Source: Cunninghamia lanceolata (taxonomy: Eukaryota > Streptophyta > Pinopsida > Cupressales > Cupressaceae). Taken from it: DNA of 64,000 nt. Position numbers and translations under genes: made by a program. How positions within the stretch are numbered: the first letter of the stretch is position 1; every line of letters begins with the position of its first letter. Positions 1 to 12,850 of this stretch are shown piece after piece. Location: NCBI GenBank assembly GCA_027924645.1, contig BSBN01000494.1:816001-880000 (forward strand), in the 5' to 3' direction. The notes below the pieces were generated by a model. The model saw only the letters and a program-made list of their open reading frames with translations, made no database searches and was not told the origin of the DNA.

Positions 1-842
1 TGATTTGATCTCTATTTCTTTTGGAAGGGGGGAAATGGTTTCCATTTTATACGAATCCTAACATACATACTTTGATCCTTTATATCTATAGCTTATTTTT
101 CTTTAACAAAAGAACCCAATCTATTGCCTAGAACCATCAGGGTTTCATTATCCTAGCATTTGACAGGAAGACTGTGCAAGCGGATCCACACCAAAACCTC
201 CTCAATCGATTCTTTCAACGGATTGAAGTGAGAAACCCAATCTTTTATGAAGAAACCCACTCCCTCCATAATAAAGGGTCCATTATTTAATATCCATCAT
301 TTTGTTCTTTTTGAATCACATTCTACAAAGAAAAACCCATTCGACAAAGGTTTGAGTTTAGTTAAGGGACCCCATACCTCATCACACCATGCTCAAACCT
401 TGTTGAAATCTACATGCTCCCCTACCCATTTCATAAAAAAATACCTTTTCTTTGAAATCCTTAACTGTCTCCGTCCATCCCTTACTAGCTATTTCACACA
501 AAATGACTCTATCTTCCTTAACTTCTACATCTATCCGTTGCTATCCTTCTAACTTATTGGAGTCTTTTAGCTTCCAAAGTTTGTTGAAGAATTCATTTTC
601 AGGTTCTGAAATGGCCCTGCAAACATTTTACTGTAGCCCCAACCTGGAGACCTAGGCCTTGTATCATTATGTTGAAATGGTTGTGGCCCTGCTTTTTTCC
701 ACATTGGATCCTCCCAACCCCATGAACGAGTCTCCAATCTCTTGTTGCCATTAGATCTTGAGTAAAAATCCTTGCATGGAGCTTGGAACACCCTTTTCAT
801 CCACCATGGACCAAACCCTAGTCTGCCTCCTTGCCACAACAT
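1..842 (-). pseudogene. LINE ORF1 (DUF4283-like) relic
   Basis: Read on the minus strand in shifting frames, this stretch gives a recognisable series: a segment like ILCEIASKGWTETVKDF, then VFFYEMGRG, then GFFFVECDSKRTK, ILNNGPF, FFIKDW, FNPLKESIEEVLVWIRL and LGNRLGSFVKEK. The order (hydrophobic FFFVEC, then GPF, W..FNP, VW.RL, lG.fvK) matches the DUF4283 nucleic-acid-binding region of plant L1-type LINE ORF1 proteins. Several frameshifts and stops separate the pieces, so it cannot be expressed. The match continues off the left edge of the window, where the zinc knuckle and ORF2 would be expected. A decayed DUF4283 gene not belonging to a LINE cannot be excluded. Confidence 0.6.
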
Positions 843-3800
843 CCCGTCCTAAAAGTAATAGTTTTATCAATAACTTATATTATTACAACAACTAGTTTGA
901 GAAATTAAATATGATGGATAGGTGTATTTAGCTCTATAATGTATACCTTTGATGAAGATTATAAAATTAGATTGATATCTTCTAGAGGAATGTGATCTTT
1001 TTTTTAATAAAATGACTTGTATCCTATGCTAGATTTTTCGTCTATCTAGTATCAAGTTTGTGAGTCAACATTGGTGTAGAATTCTTTGATTGATTTGCTT
1101 CTAATGAAAATATTAGATGACAAAAACATCTAACCCCTTGTTAATCATATTTTATATTTGATAGGAGCTTAACTTCTAGGGATACTTTGCATGCAAACTG
1201 CTTAGTTCCACTATCCTACCCTCTAAGTGAAAATACATGAATAGCTCCTAGGGTTTCATCTAAATTTCTCCCAATGTAGTAATCCACTAGACTCCAATTC
1301 GCTATTTACATATAAATTCAACTCTACACAAATGTACATCTCTACTCTTCTATTCACTTGGTTAATATTTATATATATTCTTCTCTCTTTTGATATGTAA
1401 GGGCTAGTTGTATTCAATACTATCTTGTAAGAGTTGTCATTATGCACTCGAAGAACTCCTATATTTGTCACTAAGTCCAATGTTTTTGTTTACCACAACT
1501 AAGACCTAGAAAACCTCCTTGAAGTAGATGAATAAACCTGCAAGTGACCAAGGATGCATAAAATATTATCCATATATGATATGTTTTAGTGTAAGTCACT
1601 TCATCCATGGATGTGAAAATAAACCACAATGTATACCTCACAAACAATGACACCTGAATATCCCTCCAAAGATTGTAATGTTGCTAAAGCAATAAGATAT
1701 ACAAAATGGGAAGAACAACTAATCCTAAGAGTACCATAAGATTTATGAATTATTTATTTGTATCAGTGTGATGAAAAGCTTAATGGTCTATGGATTGGTT
1801 TATTAATCCTAGAAGAGAAATAGAGTTAAATCCCAAAAGTAAACTAAAATACATATGTAATACAAGCCAATATCATATAGAGTATGATAACCACAAGGTC
1901 TAGGTATCTCATTCATACACAAGATAAAAAACCATTAGATCATAACACAAAATAATTGATTCTACTTCAACAATCCATGAATAAAGAAATAAGCTTCTTG
2001 AATTAGATATAAAAGACACCTCGCAATGGATTTCCAAAGATTGTACAACCTTGTTATTAGTTAACTAATTTACAATACTCAAACTAGCAAGTGTTCTCAA
2101 GGGAATGATTAGGATTCCCAAAAATCTATTTGACATTCATGGCAACATTAAAATAAATGGAGAAATATGCATTACAGACTCTTCTTCAAAGATGTTATTA
2201 TAGAAAGATCTTGACATTCAAACTAACAAAATTTACATAAGCCCTATGATTACATTAGAACCAAGAAACACCTTGCACCATAAATTCTCTATCTCTATTT
2301 TGCATTTTTTTCACCAATTAGCTAGTTACCTTCTTCAACTTGCATATATAACCTTTTGTTCCAACTTCAAAAAATAATAGGAGTAAGAATAAAACTCAAC
2401 ATGAAGTCCAAGACATGTTTAGCAAATGCTTATAGGTAAGAATGACACCGCACACAAGAGAGGCCATCTTTCTTAGATCACTAAGTTGTATAAGTAACAA
2501 GGGAGGATAAATCTCATGAGTCTAATGGAACAAAAAAATGCCAATAGTAGAATATACATTGTTGTACCATCCATAATTATTTAGAATCATTCCAAACTAG
2601 CTTCTAGTAATAAATGCATAAATAACCCATTAAGAAGCTACCTAGTCAACATGAGACCCCTCCAATTACTTTGCACAAGGATCATTATATTTGTGATCAT
2701 CATACATGGACTAGTAGATCACTATTAGGTATAAATATGCTACCAAGGAATGAAAAAATATGTTAGGAGTCATCAATTTGCTATCATAGGTGTGAATAGA
2801 GAGATAAAACCCCTATAGAACATGAATTAGTACATAATAAAAGAGATACCTACAATGCTCAACCACCCATATAATAACCATAAATTAATAGAAAATACCT
2901 TGAGGAGTGCATTCACGTGAAAAATAGGCCCAACTACTCACATGTACCAATATAGAATCCACCAAATCATCAAATAGAGAAAAAACCCTAGAAGATGGAA
3001 TTACTAAACATTTGAATAGTGCATGGGTGGGGGCATTAAGCATTTTGAATTTTTGACAAGTATTAGTCATCCACATGAAAGTCCCTTGTATTAAATGGTG
3101 CATGTATGGTGCATAAACAAAGTTGTGTCCTTTAATAATCAACTATTGGATCCTTTGTATATGCTGAGAGTACCATGCATAAAGCATACATGGGCCATTA
3201 AAATGTTTTCACCCAGTAGTGAAGATGTTGCATATAGAGAGGGGGCCCCACGACTGCTAAGTAAAGGCCACATTGAACACTATTTTTCTAAGGACAAGAG
3301 TGTCCATGCCACATGGTCAACAATATCAAGCCTACCACCACCAAAGTGGACATGTGGTAGGAAATAATTGGCCAACAAATCCATGCTAGAAGAGGTAGGT
3401 CCGACATGGAAGACTAATCAAGTATATAAAAAATAGATAGGACACATTGGTGATGTAAACCTATGATGCATGGAACCAAGGTATTGGTTCACACATCAAG
3501 CCATGTAGAACTGAGTTGTAAAAAGTGTGCATTTAAGTCAATAGGAACATGCCACACAAAAGATAAGTGCCACTTGCACACCAAGTGTAATGACTAATAG
3601 TAGAAGAATAGATTTTGAGAACATCCAAGGAGATTGAATGATAGAAAAGTAGGGGGTGATTTAATGGCTAGCATGTAGTGGTTAGATAGAATATGCACAT
3701 AAGAAAATTTACCACTATGAGCTACTAATGTGTTTAAACATATCACTCAAGTGAATAGTGCCAAGTGGGTTACAAGTGGTTAGCAATGATCAAGGAGCAA

Positions 3801-5085
3801 ATGAGGGGTACAATAGGAGGGTAAGAAAAGACAAAAATGACAAGTGGTAGTGACAACATTAGGCAATTAAGCACTTGCTTTAAATTGTTTAGGGATGGAC
3901 AATGGGTGATAAATGGAGGATTGAAACAAAAGTGCACAAGTGCTTGGAAGGAAACTAATATGAATCTTTGTACCATAAGGGATATGAATCTTTAGTAGGA
4001 TAGATATTGAGGGCTTCACCAATGTTTTGGAATGCATACAAGCTACCATGACCATCATTAAGAACTCAAACTAAGGGCACGAGATGACACATACAAGCAC
4101 AAAGAGGACTCACAAAACACAACAACTACCACACATGCCATACAAACACAAAAGGATTAACACAAAGCCAAAGACACAAGTAATGACCCATGAGAAGATA
4201 TCATGCCAATGGAGTTGGACCTACTTATTGGCTACCAATAGAACAAGTAAAATACTAGAGAAAACCAAGATAAGCTCATAATAGAGATGAACCACCAAGG
4301 CACATTACAACAAGTGTTCACAAACAAGATATTCAAAAAAGTAAACCCTTGGCTAAGAATGTAAACCCTAATAATAGAGGATAGTCTTGAGGACTTGACC
4401 TAAAATTGAGGCACTTCCCAAGGTAAACATGAGACACTAAAGAACATGTGTAAATTAAATGGAAAACTGATTGATGGACCAAAACTTTCCACTCTCTTAC
4501 AAATCAAAATTTCTTCTCCCATGCAAAAAGAACATGTTACTTGACCATATTTAATTTCCACCCACCTTAAGATGGGGATCCGAAACTCTTTTATAGTCCT
4601 ACAATTTTTGTGAATTACATGCTCATGTCTAACTTCTACTTGCTATACATTGTAGACCATTAGAAATTTCACACAATCTTGCAAAGACTGCAAATTACAT
4701 CCTTCCCATTTTTTCCATTTTGTCAAAGTTTTGTGTTATACTTTTTCTCCCAACATGTAATTTACTTTATTTATTCTCATCTTTGTCACTCAACCATTCA
4801 CTTTATTCATGAACTTTTGGTACCTTCTTGAAATTGTGGATTATGCCCAAATCTCTAGTTTCTACCACCTCCTAGACACTATGGACTTTCTCAACATCTC
4901 TGTAAATTGTAAACCCTAAATACATCTCCACCTCAAAGTTTTACTATTCAAATAGGAGACTCACACCTATCTCCCTACATGACCTAGCACACATTTAATT
5001 CCCTCAAATAAAATCAATTGAAACTTGGGAGACTTTTAAACATGTACATGTACCTATGGACTCCTCAAAAATGTGGTTTCATGTC
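843..5085. other. intergenic DNA, nothing recognised
   Basis: AT-rich sequence with only short, random-looking open frames (none above about 90 codons). No protein motif, terminal repeat, tRNA or tandem array was seen. It is probably very old transposon debris. The right edge is sharp, because family A homology starts exactly at the TG of LTR1. Confidence 0.5.
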
Positions 5086-5821
5086 TGTTGGTTTACATAT
5101 TTGTCATTCAACTCTATATTCTCTCACCCAAACAATGACAAATGGAACCATAGCTGAGTCAGTTACAATGATGTTCTATAACTAACTCTTTGCTTATTTT
5201 ACAAGGTGGCAGGCACCTTCGAATGATACGCAATGAATTGAATCCTATGTTGCTTTTAACTAGAAAGAGAGAAAAGGTGATGCTTTTAACTAGAAAGCTT
5301 TGAAAGGAAATTTCACACTCACAAATAAATTTAAATAATTATAAAAAGCTAAAAGGCTTCATACATTATCTCAAATAAAGAATTTAAATTCTCATCATCA
5401 TGACATATTTATTCAAAGATAGACATCCACATCAATAAGATCACCAACTGAAACTTCCAATATAAAGAAAGAAAACCATCGATATAACATTCAACATAAG
5501 AAGAATGATGATCCAAAACACCACATGACAAAGACTATATATGCTTGAACCATTCAACATTATGTCTTTTCTATATTGAAAGAGATAGAAATTGAAAGAA
5601 GTATCAGAGATATCTAACTTAATTGAGAAAATCAAAGTTTTCCCAAAAAGAAAGATCCATACTATATCGCCTACAACATATTTATAAGTTTCACATAATA
5701 ACTATCTTTTTAGAAAGAACAGTTTCTTGGGGACAACCATTTTAAAATAATAACCAAGTCTTTAAAAGTTTCTAGAGCCAAATAACAAGAAATGCATAAA
5801 GAAATGAAACTTAATTCACCA
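5086..5821 (-). repeat. LTR1 of family A (3' LTR of copy 1)
   Basis: 736 bp, reading TGTTGGTTTAC at the left on the plus strand and ending TTCACCA. In the sense direction it starts TGG and ends AACA. Homology to the other three LTRs begins exactly at position 5086, which fixes this end. The opposite end is inferred from the adjacent purine-rich PPT. A TATA-like CTATATATGC lies near 5531-5541 and could be the sense promoter (weak). Confidence 0.9.
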
Positions 5822-8800
5822 CCCCCTCGCCTTCTTTGGGGTCTTCAATGCTTTCCACGACTTGATCTTTTGCCATCTTTTCCTGCACCTTGATCTTTAG
5901 TTTGTACTCTAGGTACTTAGTTATAATAGTAGTAATTCCTTTGCTTCCCGAAACAGTAGTGATCTGCATTCTGGTTTTGAACTTGGCCAAAGTTTTAGTT
6001 ATCCCTGCTGTAGTTTCCTAAATTATTTCATCTCTATTCCTAAAACCATTAAGGTAGACTTGTATTAGGCCTATTTTACCCAGAGATTCTCCAGAAACAA
6101 TGTCAGGATCAACAAGTTCATTACAGAGTAGCTCCTTGGCCTCCTTATAGATTTCTTGAGGATCACACAGATTCTCCCCAAATTCATCCAAAATGTTCAC
6201 CTCCAATGTATGATAGTCCCTTTGACTACCAATCATTAAATCCAGATACTCCTGCAAAGCCTTGTTAATTTGATCAATAAGGTTATCATACATATTTAGT
6301 TTCCAGTCCAATGAGTCAGCCCAGGAGGGGTCAATCTCATGAGGATCATTAGCCAAAATTCCCCTCATGAGCGTCATAGAGTCTAAGGCCATCAACTCAA
6401 CAATTTCCTTGAAGAGCACATAGGTGCTACCTTGTTCCTTTCTTATCTGCTGAAGCTCACTGATTAACTCTTTTCTTTTGTTATGTATTTGAGAATAATT
6501 TTGTGTCATCGTAGTCAAGAAAAACAACATATCACAAGATAGCTTTTCAACCCATTCAGTAATAGCTTTAGCAAAATTTTGATTCTTTTTAATTTTTTTA
6601 ATAGTGTTGGCATCAATTCCAATAACTTATGAGCTAGATGCCTCTTGTGATGAAGGTGTTACCATGGATTGAATGAATTTTCTTAAAGATAAAACTTGGG
6701 ATTGAAGCTTTATATTCTATTTTCTTTCCTCCTTAGCTCTTTTAATTAGGGCATTCATAGAAAAATTTGCATGGTATGAATCCCCTTCAAGAGTGGAAGG
6801 GCCCAAGTCAATGTGACTTATCTTATAGTCAGCTTCAGTTATGTCATTTTCATCCAAGTCCTTTATCAGGTCAACAATTTCCAACACCTGGTGACCAGAA
6901 GTGCCATCATTTACCATTCTTGACATCCTCCTTGCTTTCTTAGGCTTCGAAGTACCTTGCAAGAGCATAGCGACTATATCTATCTCCTTCACTACATTTT
7001 TCCTCTTTTTCTCTACCACCTTTTTTAGCCAACTGGGAGAAGAAGACAACACTTGTATCCACATTGCTAGACACAGCCTTATTTTGATTTTCAATTGAAA
7101 TAGGAGCAGGTACCTCCTCATCGGTAGGAGAAGAGGGAATTTCAAAGAAGGTGGGAAAAGAACCATCATTAACAATTTGTTCAAAAATGGGGTCAGGATT
7201 CATAGGCACCATTTTAACCTAAACATTTTTCTTTCCTACTACAGATAAGGGAAGACTGTCAGACTCATAGGTTGATTTTAACTTGAGGGCATCATCAGGC
7301 CTCTCACCATCACCTCCTGATTGTGAACTTGAAATAGACTATGATGCATCATATCTTCATAAAAAGCTTTGTGTAGCAGAACTTCGTACAGTCTTTGGCC
7401 CAGTGGCTCTTGAGCTTCTTTGTTCATGAGGTGAACCAGTGTGTCCACACCATTTTCCAACTAGCCAATTCTGTATTCTTTTAATTACAACAGTAGAGCG
7501 AACTCTCAGATCCACAACCTCCTTCTCAGACCAATTGATTTGGGGAAGGGGTTTTAAAAGTAGGTTTTGATATTCCACATCAATTAGTTTAGAATCCTCC
7601 TCAGCCATTTTTGGGATATAAATGGATAGACCAAAAGCCTGAATTTGACTTAGTGTAAGCCTCATAAAATTTCTTCTCTGAACTTCACGATCATCCATAC
7701 ATTCTTCCCAGAAGTCTTCTAGGCTAGAATGATGCTCGTATGAGCCAGAGCCATAGAAGTTCTATTTCACATAATTTTTTCTATCAAAGTTTGGCCTTAG
7801 AGACAAAGAGTGAAAATTAAACCTCCTCAACACATATTCAACACCTTTAGCAGCATCTTTGGTTTTACAAGAATAACTAGATAGAGACAATGGAAAAGTA
7901 TATCCTCTTTTTCTCATATTCTGATATTTGACATTCATGGCAGCCATCTGTTTACAAACTTCTAAGAAGATCATATAATCATTAGCATACCGGGGTAACT
8001 TGGTTGGAGCCAATTCATAACGTCCTAATCTTAGGTAGGTAAATCTATAAAATTGGATATAAAATCTTCCAAATTGCATAATCAAAGAAGAAACATCAAG
8101 AGAAACTCTCAATTTAGTTTCACCATTCAACTTCCTTACCAAAAACATCAAAAAGGCATCATTGACCCGATGATAGTCTTTCATTCCAACATCTTTTGTG
8201 AGCTAAGGAAAATAAGCATACATTGGTGTGTCTGGGGTTAAAGACCCATGTGGCCTTAACCCATCCCAGACAACCTCTCGACTAGCTAGAATGTATATCA
8301 AATATGAGCACATGTGAAATGCAGAAGTCTTATGAAATATAACCAATTTCTCATTTAGATGATAACTTATCATTTCTACCTAGTTAATAAACTGACCCTC
8401 ACTGCATATTAACAAAATGAAGTGACACATCCAAAACTCAAAAGAGCTTGCATCTTCACTACCAACAATTCAATGCAACAAGGTAATAATGTCTGAGATT
8501 TCATCTTTAAAGTGAGCTCTTTTAAGTGTAGAGGGTAATCGTGACTTACCTCGTTTCTCAAACTTTAGCCAATTTTGAGCAATAGTATTCTTGTACTAGT
8601 CCTCATTCTCTTTGAAAAATTCTATGGCAATAGCTATAGACATGTCTTCGAATTTCTCCCTTCCCAAAATTCTCAATGCTTGAGAGATGGCTTCTGAATC
8701 AATCTTCACAATCACCAACCTGTCTTTTGTTTTGATCTCGTGAGTCTCAGGGTCGTACCTTTCCACACATGTAATAACCAAGTCTACACACTACATAGAA

Positions 8801-8988
8801 GTTGGAAAACCAGCAGCTTGTGCTAAGCCGCTTTGTAGAATTTTCTCCATGAAGGGTGACCTATCTTCCTATTGCAAATGGGACCAAAATTTCACTAAGT
8901 CAATATGCCCAAGCTCTGTGTCCTTCACATTGGACCAGTTACTTTCAATATCAGAGTTAGGAGGTGCACCTTGAAATTTGAATTTCAT
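5811..8988 (-). pseudogene. accessory 3' ORF of family A, copy 1
   Basis: Runs from an ATG (MKFKFQGAPPNSD) to a TAA that lies 11 nt inside LTR1, about 1,060 codons with frameshifts and stops. I do not recognise the family. Visible features are: an N-terminal part with KDTELGHI and VERYDPETHEIKTKDRL; a middle part with YLRLG.YELAPTKLP, KRGYTFPLSLS and FWED.MDDREVQRRN; a low-complexity acidic linker; a basic run KKVVEKKRKN that could be a nuclear signal; a coiled-coil-like KRAKEERKQSIKLQSQ; and a Lys/Glu-rich C terminus ending EDPKEGEGVVN. No clear signal peptide or membrane anchor was seen, so an env-like role is not supported. Its place between integrase and LTR is where Athila and Tat elements carry extra ORFs. 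Confidence 0.7.
5822..5838 (-). other. polypurine tract, copy 1
   Basis: In the sense (minus) direction AAAGAAGGCGAGGGGG lies directly before the LTR start TGG. It would prime plus-strand DNA synthesis. The same tract sits at the same place before LTR2, LTR3 and LTR4. It is also in frame inside the accessory ORF, where it encodes KEGEG. Confidence 0.75.
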
Positions 8989-9766
8989 TATAGCTACTAA
9001 ATACTAGGAGCAATGATAGAGCACTGTGAAGATAGTAAGGAGAGAAAATAGAACACTTAGAAAATAATTTGCCACCAAATGTGAATGATCATGTAGTTAT
9101 GGTAGTAGGATGTGCTTTTAAAGGCTAGGCTAACATGGTAAAAATTATGTGCCTTGGAAAAATGACTTGAAGATTTTCCTATTTTTCAAAAATTCCCAAA
9201 GGACATTGGCTGGTTGTATCGTATGCTGCATTAAATGATCATTAATTGCCTTGCTATCCGGTCTGTGGCTTAGTTGTCGCCAAGTTGCTGGAAATAGAAA
9301 CTTTAGAACCTTGTATCGGAGGTTGTGGAGTTTTGAAAACTGGTGATCAAGCAATAGCAAAGGAAAACACATAGACCGCAAGGTGTAATGAAAAGAATGA
9401 GAAGTTACAGGATCGGGGGGTTCTAAAACATAAGAACCTAGCGACTAGGTTAGGAAATTTAAGAAATCAGTGACTTCAAGAATTTTTCTAAGGCAACAAG
9501 AGGGAAATACAACCTTTAAGAATTTTTCTACAAAAGTTTGATGGGCCATAGAAAAATGAATGGCAAGGTAAGAAAATCCTAGAAACATAGAGAGAAAAAA
9601 GTGGGGGGTAACAACTGGCTCTGAATGGGGACAAGGACCATAGGGACACAGAGAATTCAGACAATTGTACGAAGCATTATTCATTGGGCAAATAGAGGGA
9701 AAGAGAACACAAAAATGAATAGAAATAGAAAGAAAGTATGATACAAAGGGCTAAGACATGAGACCA
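8989..9766 (-). other. non-coding spacer between integrase and accessory ORF
   Basis: About 0.78 kb conserved among the four bodies but with no open frame shared between copies. It may hold the leader or promoter of the accessory ORF, or a splice acceptor. I see no defined site. Element B inserted into the same spacer in copy 2, and copy 4 breaks off within it. Confidence 0.5.
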
Positions 9767-10960
9767 TCACCAGTTGAACATTTTGAGATCTTTCCCATTA
9801 TAGGCAAGAGGTAGAGGAGTACCATCTAGATAAGTCAGCAGAAAAGAATTATCACCAATAACCTGCTTGATCAGGAAAGGCCCTCTCCATAAAGAATCAA
9901 ACTTCTTGTGTGCCCCTTTTGGTTCTCACCTCTGGTCCCAAAGAAGTATTGAGTCTCCAACAACGAAAGTTCTTTGTCTAGCTTTCTTATCGAAAATCCT
10001 TTTAACCATTTGCTAATGCTTGGCTATTCTGTCCACAACTACTTCTCTCTCCTCTTCCAGCTTATTCAGATACATGACCCTCTTTTCAATTACAGATTGG
10101 AATTCTTCATTTTCTATAGTCTTCTATAAATCCAAAGCTGACAACTCTAAAGAAATAGGAATAGTGCTATCAATCTCATACACTAATTGAAAAGGTGACA
10201 TACCTATGGCTCTTTTATAAGTGATCCTATATGCCCATAGAGCATCATACAATCTTTTATGCCAACCTTTCTGATTGTCATCTACTAGTTTTTTAATAAT
10301 GGAGATGAAGTTTTTATTGCTAGATTCAGCTTACCCATTACCTTGAGAATAATAATTGGAAGAATGCCCCAAACTAATGCCATACTCATAGCAGAAAAGA
10401 GTAATTTCAGAGGATGAAAAAGAGCTAGCATTATCAGTGATTATTTTCTTCGGGATGCCAAATCTTACTATGATATTCTCTTTCATAAAATTGCACACAA
10501 TCTCTAAAGTGGTCTGCTTTACTAGAATATCCTCTACCCACTTAGTAAAGTAATCAGTAGCGGTAAGGATGTGGGTATGTCCAACACTTGAACTAGGATT
10601 AATAGGGCCAATAAAATCTAATCCCCATTGTTAAAAGGGTTCATCAATCACCATTGGTTTCAAAGGCAAAGCTACAAGATGAGGTCTACCAACGAATTTC
10701 AAACACTTTTCACATTTACATACCCACTCATGAGCATCTTTAAACATGCTAGGCCAATAGAAACATTGTCACAAGATTTTAAAGATTGTCACAGAAGTAG
10801 AGAAATGTCCTCTGCATGCTTCATCATGGAAATCTTTTAATAGTCTTCTTTGTTGTTCCTTGTCAACACCCCTGAGAAAGGTTTAGTCTATTCCTTTTTT
10901 ATATAAGTTTCCCTCCGAAAGAACATACCTACTTGCCTTAAGTTTTAAATTCCTTCTTCC
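9767..10960 (-). pseudogene. integrase domain, family A copy 1
   Basis: The integrase would insert the cDNA. It follows gRNH directly, with no RNase H between. Zinc finger HHCC: H in FHDEAC, H in GHFSTS, then CEKC. Core: QWGLDFIGPINPSS (first Asp), IIT-D-NASSFSSSE (second Asp kept) and AESSNK (Glu kept). C-terminal domain: FVVGDSILLW, WRGPFLIKQ and an end at LKMFNW followed by TGA. Several stops (for example TGG or CAG to TAG changes) and frame breaks interrupt it. No chromodomain is visible, as expected for Tat. Confidence 0.85.
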
Positions 10961-11159
10961 TTTAGCTGACAAGTGCATAGGGTAGTCACCATAGGTTAAG
11001 AAATATGCGATATCTAAAAACCACTCATTATTTGTGCTGGTAAAGAGAGCTAAAGGCAACTGCTCTTCATCAATTTTGTTTTATGCAATTAGCTTACACA
11101 AACCTTTGCCCCTCACCAAATTGGTATGTCTGATATCTACATCATACTCTTGCACTTTT

Positions 11160-12460
11160 GCTATCCAAGACCCTCATTTATTGCACCCAACTTCTTGTTG
11201 TGTGAGGATACTCTTGACAACACTTTCACGGACAAAGACAATGGTATGTGAATGCAAAATATAGAACCTAAAACTTTTTAAAGCTCTAACAACAACATAA
11301 GTATGTTTTTCAAGTGAGGAATACTTGAGTTTATAATTCTTGAGAGGAGTACTCATGAAGGAAACATGGGATTCTATACCTTGCTCATTTTTTTGCATTA
11401 GTATGGCTGATAAAGTATGTTCTGATGCATAGCAATATATAATAAAATCTTTACTGAAATCATGGCATACTAGAGTGGGTGTGTTGGTAATAGCAACCTT
11501 TATTTCTTCAAAAGCTTTTTCCCCTTCGTTACTCCATTTGAAGATCAGATGAGTCTTCATCATATCAGCTATGCATTTTGTCAACTTAGCAAACTCAGGT
11601 ACAAATCTTCTCATGAAATTCACTTGGCCAAAAAATGACCTAGTGCTATCTTTATTGGCAGGTAATCCCAATTGCATAATGGATTTCACCCTTTCAGGAT
11701 CCACCTTAATGCCATTCTTTGAGGCGATACGTCCCAAAATTTTTCCTTCCATAACAACAAAAATAGATTTCTTGGGATTTAATGAGATTCCTTGCTCTCT
11801 GCAATGTTGAAGTATGATTTCTAGGTCATGAATATGATCTGCCCTCCTTTTTGAAAATAATATTAAATCATCTAAATATACCACAATGATTTTGTTTTTC
11901 AGATCACCAAATGAAAGATCCATAGCCCTCTGGAAAGTGGCACCTACGTTAATAAGGCCAAATGGCATTCTGTTGTAAACATATACACCAATGGGGGTAG
12001 TGAATATTGTCTTATACTGATCCTTTGGGGCTACTTCAATTTGATTATATCCTAAGAATCCATCTAACATTGACATCATCTTGGAACCAGCAACAGTCTG
12101 CTGGATATGATCCATAATAGGTAATGGGTAGTTATCTTTTAGTGAGGCTTGATTTAAATTTCTAAAATCAACACAAATCCTTATTTCTCCAATTTTCTTC
12201 CTAACAGGAAAAATGTTCGCTACCCATGTAGAATGATGAATGGGATAGATAATCTTAGCCTTAAGCATTTTATCTATCTCATTAAAAATGGATTTTGCTA
12301 CCTTTGGATTATATGTCCGTTGCTTCTATTTGTAGGGTACAATTCAGGGTTTCAATGGTATCTTGTGTTGCAGTTCTCTATTTCTGAACTTCTTTAAATT
12401 TGCATAACACCATGCAAAAACATCCTTATACCTTATGAGAAAGGAAATTAGTTTCTCTCT
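11160..12460 (-). pseudogene. reverse transcriptase and gypsy RNase H, copy 1
   Basis: RT shows VDFRNLNQASLKDNYPLP, SMLDGFLGYNQI, the palm motif VVYLDDL (near 11864-11880), GISLNPKKS and the gRNH-linking FKWSNEGEKAFEEIK. The gRNH follows with FIIYCYASEHTLSAIL. The residue expected to be the first catalytic Asp is Tyr, while the later Glu of YSSLEKHTY is kept. Loss of this Asp is typical of Tat elements, in which gRNH acts as a spacer domain and aRNH is thought to do the catalysis. An uninterrupted frame of 364 codons remains. Confidence 0.9.
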
Positions 12461-12850
12461 TTCCTAAGGGGAACATCATTTTCCTATATAGACAATCTTT
12501 GGATCTTCCTTCGTGCCAATATTAACACGATCATAATCAATAGATGATTCAATACTGACCTTATTCTTTTGCTTCAGATACTGGTCATGTCTATTGAATA
12601 GGTCTTCAAGAGAGACTAAACTCTTAGGTATTTTATTACCTTTCAATGGAATCACCTCAGATTTCTCACCACCAGTGCTATTGATATGTCCCTTTAAGAC
12701 ATCATTACTCGTATCATCACTTCCTTCAAAAAAGATGTTGGTAAAAGCTTTAGCCTTCTCTAGGAATGCAATAATCTGATTGTCACTGTTGAACACTTTT
12801 CAATGGTTCACATTATCAGGAACACCCAGGCGATACACCACTTAAATTCT
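12460..12850 (-). pseudogene. linker between aRNH and RT, copy 1
   Basis: Family-specific segment (QIIAFLEKAKAF, SLEDLFNRHDQYLKQKN, IDYDRVNIG) that joins the aRNH domain to RT in one polyprotein. It is conserved in all three complete bodies. It has no catalytic motif that I know. Confidence 0.6.

Noticed and set aside
843..5085. Short frames of 60-90 codons as host genes
   Set aside because: No domain, no codon pattern, no paired exons or splice sites that make sense; consistent with chance.
5441..5635. 64-codon frame inside LTR1, repeated in LTR2 and LTR3 (hydrophobic, FFLYIGSFSW end)
   Set aside because: Conserved only because the LTR is repeated; LTR4 breaks it, and it lies in LTR sequence. 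I do not call it a gene.
5811..8988. Accessory ORF as a retroviral-like envelope
   Set aside because: The position fits, but I see no signal peptide, transmembrane anchor or furin-like site; left as unknown.
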